A stretch of 25,093 bases of DNA, taken from NCBI GenBank assembly GCA_002784245.1, contig PFKL01000012.1, positions 1-25,093 on the forward strand, written 5' to 3'. The notes beneath the pieces are model-generated. The model was not told the origin of the DNA. It was given only the letters and a program-made list of their open reading frames with translations, and did not search any database. Shown here piece by piece: positions 22,417 through 25,093 of the stretch. The stretch comes from Comamonadaceae bacterium CG_4_10_14_3_um_filter_60_75 (GTDB taxonomy: Bacteria > Pseudomonadota > Gammaproteobacteria > Burkholderiales > Burkholderiaceae_C). The translations under genes and the position numbers were made by a program. The first letter of the stretch is position 1. Every line of letters starts with the position of its first letter.

Positions 22417-24479
22417 GGGGCCGGATTATCAACGGGTGCGGGGCTTTCGGGCGGCGTGTCGGCGTCGCTGAGGTCAACCGCAATCGCGATTGGGCCGGCG
22501 ATGGTGTCGTCGTCAGCGTCGTCGTCCAGGGCGTCGCTGGCAGCGGGTTCGGCGTCGAGCCGCGCCGCGACGGTGCCGTGAATGTCGAGCGACACCAGGT
22601 CAATCTCACCCAGGCGCACCAGCACCCGTGCGCCGCGCGGCAGACCCTGCGCACCGGCGACGGGCAGCACCAGCGGCAAGTGATCAGCGCGCACCAGGTT
22701 GTCCTTGAACAGCGTGGCCTCGACCTCGGTAATGTTGTTTTGCTGAACGTATTTGAGCGTCCAGAAACGCTCGATGGCGTTCTGGTAGCCGTTGTAGGCG
22801 CTGTACGCTGCGTCAAAGCTGCTGATGATGGAAAACAACTCGGCATCTTTGGGCTTGAACGGAGCCGCCAGCGCGGCGGTTTTGCCGTGGCGCGCGCAGG
22901 CGATGATCTGCCACTGGTTGACCAGATCGACGTAGCGGCGTAGCGGCGAGCTGCTCCAGGCGTAGCTTTTGACGCCCATGCCGGCATGCGGCAGCGCCTT
23001 GGTGCCCATGCGCACCTTCACGCCCGGGGCCAGCGCCGCCTGGCTGCGGTAAATGGCGGGTACGCCCAGTTCGGCCAGCCAGCCGCCCCAGGTGCTGTTG
23101 GCCAGAATCATCGCTTCAGAGACGATCAAATCCAGCGGCGCGCCGCGCTGGCGCACGCTGATCTGCACTTGTTCAGTGCCCGCAGGCTCCGTGCCTTTGT
23201 TGCCCACCAATCTGAAGTTGTAATCCGGCCGGTTGAAGTTCTCAGGCTTGCCGCGCACCACTTCGCGCTTGGCCTTCAGGTCTTGCGCCATGCGATATAA
23301 AAATGAGAGCTTCTTACGCTTGTTCTGCAAGGGCTGGAGGTCTGTTTGATGCATAAACGCCGGGTCTTGGAGCCAGTCCAGCGTGACTACCGCGTCGAGC
23401 TGGTCGTGGCGCAAATTGGCACCGATGTGCACCCGCTCCAGCCGGGTCTCCGTGGCCTTGATCTCCAGCGTGGCCTCGTCGAGTGTGACGTAGAGCGACA
23501 CCGCCGGGCAGTCTTTGCCCTCCATCAGCGTGTAACTTTGTACCACTTCGTCGGGCAGCATGGTCAGCTTGTAGCCCGGCATATAAACGGTGGAAAGGCG
23601 CGCGCGCCCCAGTGCATCCACCGCGCTGCCCGGGGTGATGGCCAGACCCGGTGCGGCAATATGGATGCCCAGCGTGACGGTGCCCGTGCCCAGGCCTTGC
23701 ACCGACAGCGCGTCGTCAATCTCGGTGGTAGCAGAGTCGTCAATCGAAAACGCGCGTGCCGCAGACAGCGGCAGATCGTCGGTGATTTGGGGCGCCTGCA
23801 GCTTGGGGAAACTGGTGCCCTTGGGGAAGTTCTCCAGCAAGAAGCGTTTCCAGTGGAACTGGTAGGGCGAGTCAATCGCCCCGACCTTGATCAGCAGGTC
23901 CAGCGGACCGAGGTGGGTGGCGCGCGAGGCTTCCACCACCGCCTTGTACTCGGGTGCATTCTTGTCGGGTTTGAACAGGATTTTGTACAGCTGATCGCGA
24001 ATCGGCTGTGGACACACCCCGGCGCTCAGGTCTATGACCCAGGCCCCGATTTGCAGGGCAATCTGCTTTTTTTTCTCGATCGCGGCCAGCGCCTGCGCCA
24101 AGATGTCGGCGCTGGCCTTGCGAAAGCGCCCCTTGCCAGCGCGACGAAAGTAGTGCGGCGCGTCATACAGCGCAAACAGCATCCCGGCCTGCTCGGCCAG
24201 CGTGGCGTGCTCGGAGAAATAGTCGCGCGCCAGGTCAGCAAAACCAAACTCGGCTTCAGGCGCGAATTCCCAGGCCAGGTCAAGCTCGATGCCACTGGCC
24301 ACTGCCTGCGCGTCGCTGATGAGTTGGGCGGGTTCGGGTTTTTCAAAGCGGATCAGGATGTTGGCCGCCTTGACCTTGACGCGCTTGCCGCTGTCGAGCT
24401 CCACTTGTGCCGAGGCATCGGTCTCGGAGAGCATGCGTCCGGCGAGAAATTTGCCGGTTTCTTCAAATAAAAGGTACAT
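22413..24479 (-). CDS. RNase II/RNase R-family (RNB domain) exoribonuclease
   Basis: A 688-aa protein with the RNB catalytic block FSIDDSATTEIDDALSV (residues 244-260; Asp247, Asp248, Asp255 and Asp256 are the metal-binding set), followed by GIHIAAPG and later SSSPLRRYVDLVNQWQ. The family degrades RNA 3' to 5' in the cytoplasm. The N-terminal 50 residues (MYLLFEETGKFLAGR) form a small beta-rich region unlike the cold-shock domains of RNase R, and the S1-like end is short with an acidic tail (DDDADDD). It is a divergent subfamily, so I do not assign rnb or rnr. It is the first gene of the downstream overlapping run. Confidence 0.87.
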   Translation of the reverse strand: MYLLFEETGKFLAGRMLSETDASAQVELDSGKRVKVKAANILIRFEKPEPAQLISDAQAVASGIELDLAWEFAPEAEFGFADLARDYFSEHATLAEQAGMLFALYDAPHYFRRAGKGRFRKASADILAQALAAIEKKKQIALQIGAWVIDLSAGVCPQPIRDQLYKILFKPDKNAPEYKAVVEASRATHLGPLDLLIKVGAIDSPYQFHWKRFLLENFPKGTSFPKLQAPQITDDLPLSAARAFSIDDSATTEIDDALSVQGLGTGTVTLGIHIAAPGLAITPGSAVDALGRARLSTVYMPGYKLTMLPDEVVQSYTLMEGKDCPAVSLYVTLDEATLEIKATETRLERVHIGANLRHDQLDAVVTLDWLQDPAFMHQTDLQPLQNKRKKLSFLYRMAQDLKAKREVVRGKPENFNRPDYNFRLVGNKGTEPAGTEQVQISVRQRGAPLDLIVSEAMILANSTWGGWLAELGVPAIYRSQAALAPGVKVRMGTKALPHAGMGVKSYAWSSSPLRRYVDLVNQWQIIACARHGKTAALAAPFKPKDAELFSIISSFDAAYSAYNGYQNAIERFWTLKYVQQNNITEVEATLFKDNLVRADHLPLVLPVAGAQGLPRGARVLVRLGEIDLVSLDIHGTVAARLDAEPAASDALDDDADDDTIAGPIAIAVDLSDADTPPESPAPVDNPAP

Positions 24480-24511
24480 GTGGGCATTGTCCCATGCCGG
24501 GTTTGGTCGCT

Positions 24512-24536
24512 TTCACCCGCAATTCAGGCGGGTGAA
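24512..24536. repeat. Perfect 9-bp inverted repeat upstream of the RNase gene
   Basis: TTCACCCGC (24512-24520) pairs with GCGGGTGAA (24528-24536) around AATTCAG. It lies 33-57 bases upstream of the RNase II-family start codon on the minus strand and lacks a T-run. It may be an operator or a leader hairpin. Confidence 0.4.
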
Positions 24537-24562
24537 TAAAACCGCAGACGACATGACGGTGC

Positions 24563-24600
24563 TTGATGAATCAGCCGGGCGACGCACTTTGCTACGTGTC
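24563..24600 (+). repeat. Two-copy intergenic element, copy 2
   Basis: Matches 7843-7880 at 33 of 38 positions. The peptide frame from 24566 starts MNQPGDALCYVSPG but stops at 24625 after 19 residues. The block ACCCGGTCGCCGCG, contiguous in copy 1, lies here at 24645-24658 after 44 extra bases. Confidence 0.75.
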
Positions 24601-24804
24601 CCCTGGCCTTTGGCCTCCTCCTTGATCCTGTCGCAACGCGCATGACCCGGTCGCCGCGCGCCACCGCCGTGCTGGCCTTGAGACGACGGCAACTATGTGA
24701 CGAATTTTGCAAAGATCAATAAACGAGCGTTTCTCAACAGCGCAATGCGGCCAAAGATGGCCAGGCAAAAGTACAAGTTATTACTTTGCGAGCCCTTGGT
24801 TGGC

Positions 24805-25093
24805 CTAAAAAGTTTCCCAATCGTCCGTGCTGCTGGCTGATGCGGTGGCCGTTGCCGCCGGTTTGACAGCGTGGGTCAGTGTCGGCGGTGGCGCGCTGGG
24901 CGCTCGGGCGGCCGCACCTTTGGGTACACCCGTAGCGCGGCGGTCAACACCCTTGAACTGAGTGGTTTTGGGCGGATGCGCGCGCACCGCGGCAGTTGCG
25001 GCGACCTGCAGGTTGTGGTTGGTGTCACCGGCGCCGAGCTTGAACACCGCCACCGTCTGCACCAGGTCTTGGGCCTGTGATTTGAGGCTACCC
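24805..25093 (-). CDS. Methyl-accepting chemotaxis protein, C-terminal end (cut by the window edge)
   Basis: The frame enters from the right edge as SLKSQAQDLVQTVAVFKLG, the typical last turn of an MCP signalling coiled coil. A flexible linker of about 70 residues rich in Ala, Pro and Thr follows, and the protein ends DDWETF. The final WETF with a preceding Asp matches the tethering pentapeptide (NWETF in Escherichia coli Tar and Tsr) that binds CheR and CheB. It is therefore probably a high-abundance-type, adaptation-competent receptor. The ligand domain lies outside the window. Confidence 0.82.
   Translation of the reverse strand, partial: GSLKSQAQDLVQTVAVFKLGAGDTNHNLQVAATAAVRAHPPKTTQFKGVDRRATGVPKGAAARAPSAPPPTLTHAVKPAATATASASSTDDWETF

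Larger units (their letters stand above)
24480..24804. other. Intergenic region between the MCP gene and the RNase gene
   Basis: This 325-base gap holds a perfect 9-bp inverted repeat (24512-24536), copy 2 of the two-copy element (24563-24600) with its 20-codon remnant frame to 24625, and a small stem GGCCA-AAGA-TGGCC just past the MCP stop. No hairpin with a T-run is present for the MCP transcript. No further gene can be supported. Confidence 0.5.

Noticed and set aside
23346..24470. 374-codon plus-strand frame opposite the RNase II-family gene
   Set aside because: It is antisense to the RNB catalytic region, and its protein is Gln/Arg/His-rich without any family pattern.
1..25093. CRISPR array, tRNA, rRNA, prophage or complete insertion sequence
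   Set aside because: No regularly spaced repeats, cloverleaf or rRNA-like stretches, phage genes or transposase genes were seen on either strand.

Overview
The window looks like chromosome from a betaproteobacterium of the family Comamonadaceae, most like Rhodoferax and its relatives. This rests on protein similarity recalled by eye: IcmF, DbpA, HemE, PriA and the SHP/DHC cytochromes. It also rests on short dispersed repeats with cores such as TGATATACAAGCGC and CCTTGTAAATCAAG, which resemble repeats I associate with this family. Genes are dense and the coding DNA is GC-rich. I found no rRNA, tRNA, CRISPR array, complete insertion sequence or prophage.

Layout. Positions 1-3289 (+) hold the 3' part of a fused isobutyryl-CoA mutase gene (icmF). 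It carries two repeat-derived in-frame insertions and is broken near its 3' end. A bidirectional hairpin terminator follows. Positions 3355-5293 (-) hold two small uncharacterised proteins and the RNA helicase DbpA. Positions 5332-8849 (+) hold an M48 metalloprotease lipoprotein, an AEC-family transporter and a methyltransferase-fold protein resembling the rhodoquinone enzyme RquA. Everything from 8862 to the right edge is on the minus strand. In order of transcription it reads: an MCP chemoreceptor (3' end only); a tightly packed run of RNase II-family protein, TonB-like protein, aroE, mtgA, plsC, cdsA-like and ruvC; a DsbD-family reductase; a four-gene cytochrome operon; hemE; and priA.

The most interesting locus is the cytochrome operon at 12590-15221: diheme cytochrome c, SHP-type heme protein (DUF1924), second diheme cytochrome c, then a b561-type membrane cytochrome whose C-terminus is itself a diheme domain. 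It looks like a transmembrane electron wire ending on a heme protein whose family can bind O2 and other small ligands. A DsbD-family reductase that could support cytochrome c maturation lies directly upstream, and an FNR-like half-palindrome sits in the promoter region. With the RquA-like protein this suggests a bacterium that works at low or variable oxygen.

The second theme is repeats reshaping genes. icmF has a perfect 18-bp inverted repeat and a family-type repeat translated in frame. aroE, and perhaps priA, carry similar patches. One repeat supplies the stop codon of the cdsA-like gene. A separate two-copy element encodes a short conserved peptide start and occurs in two intergenic regions 17 kb apart.
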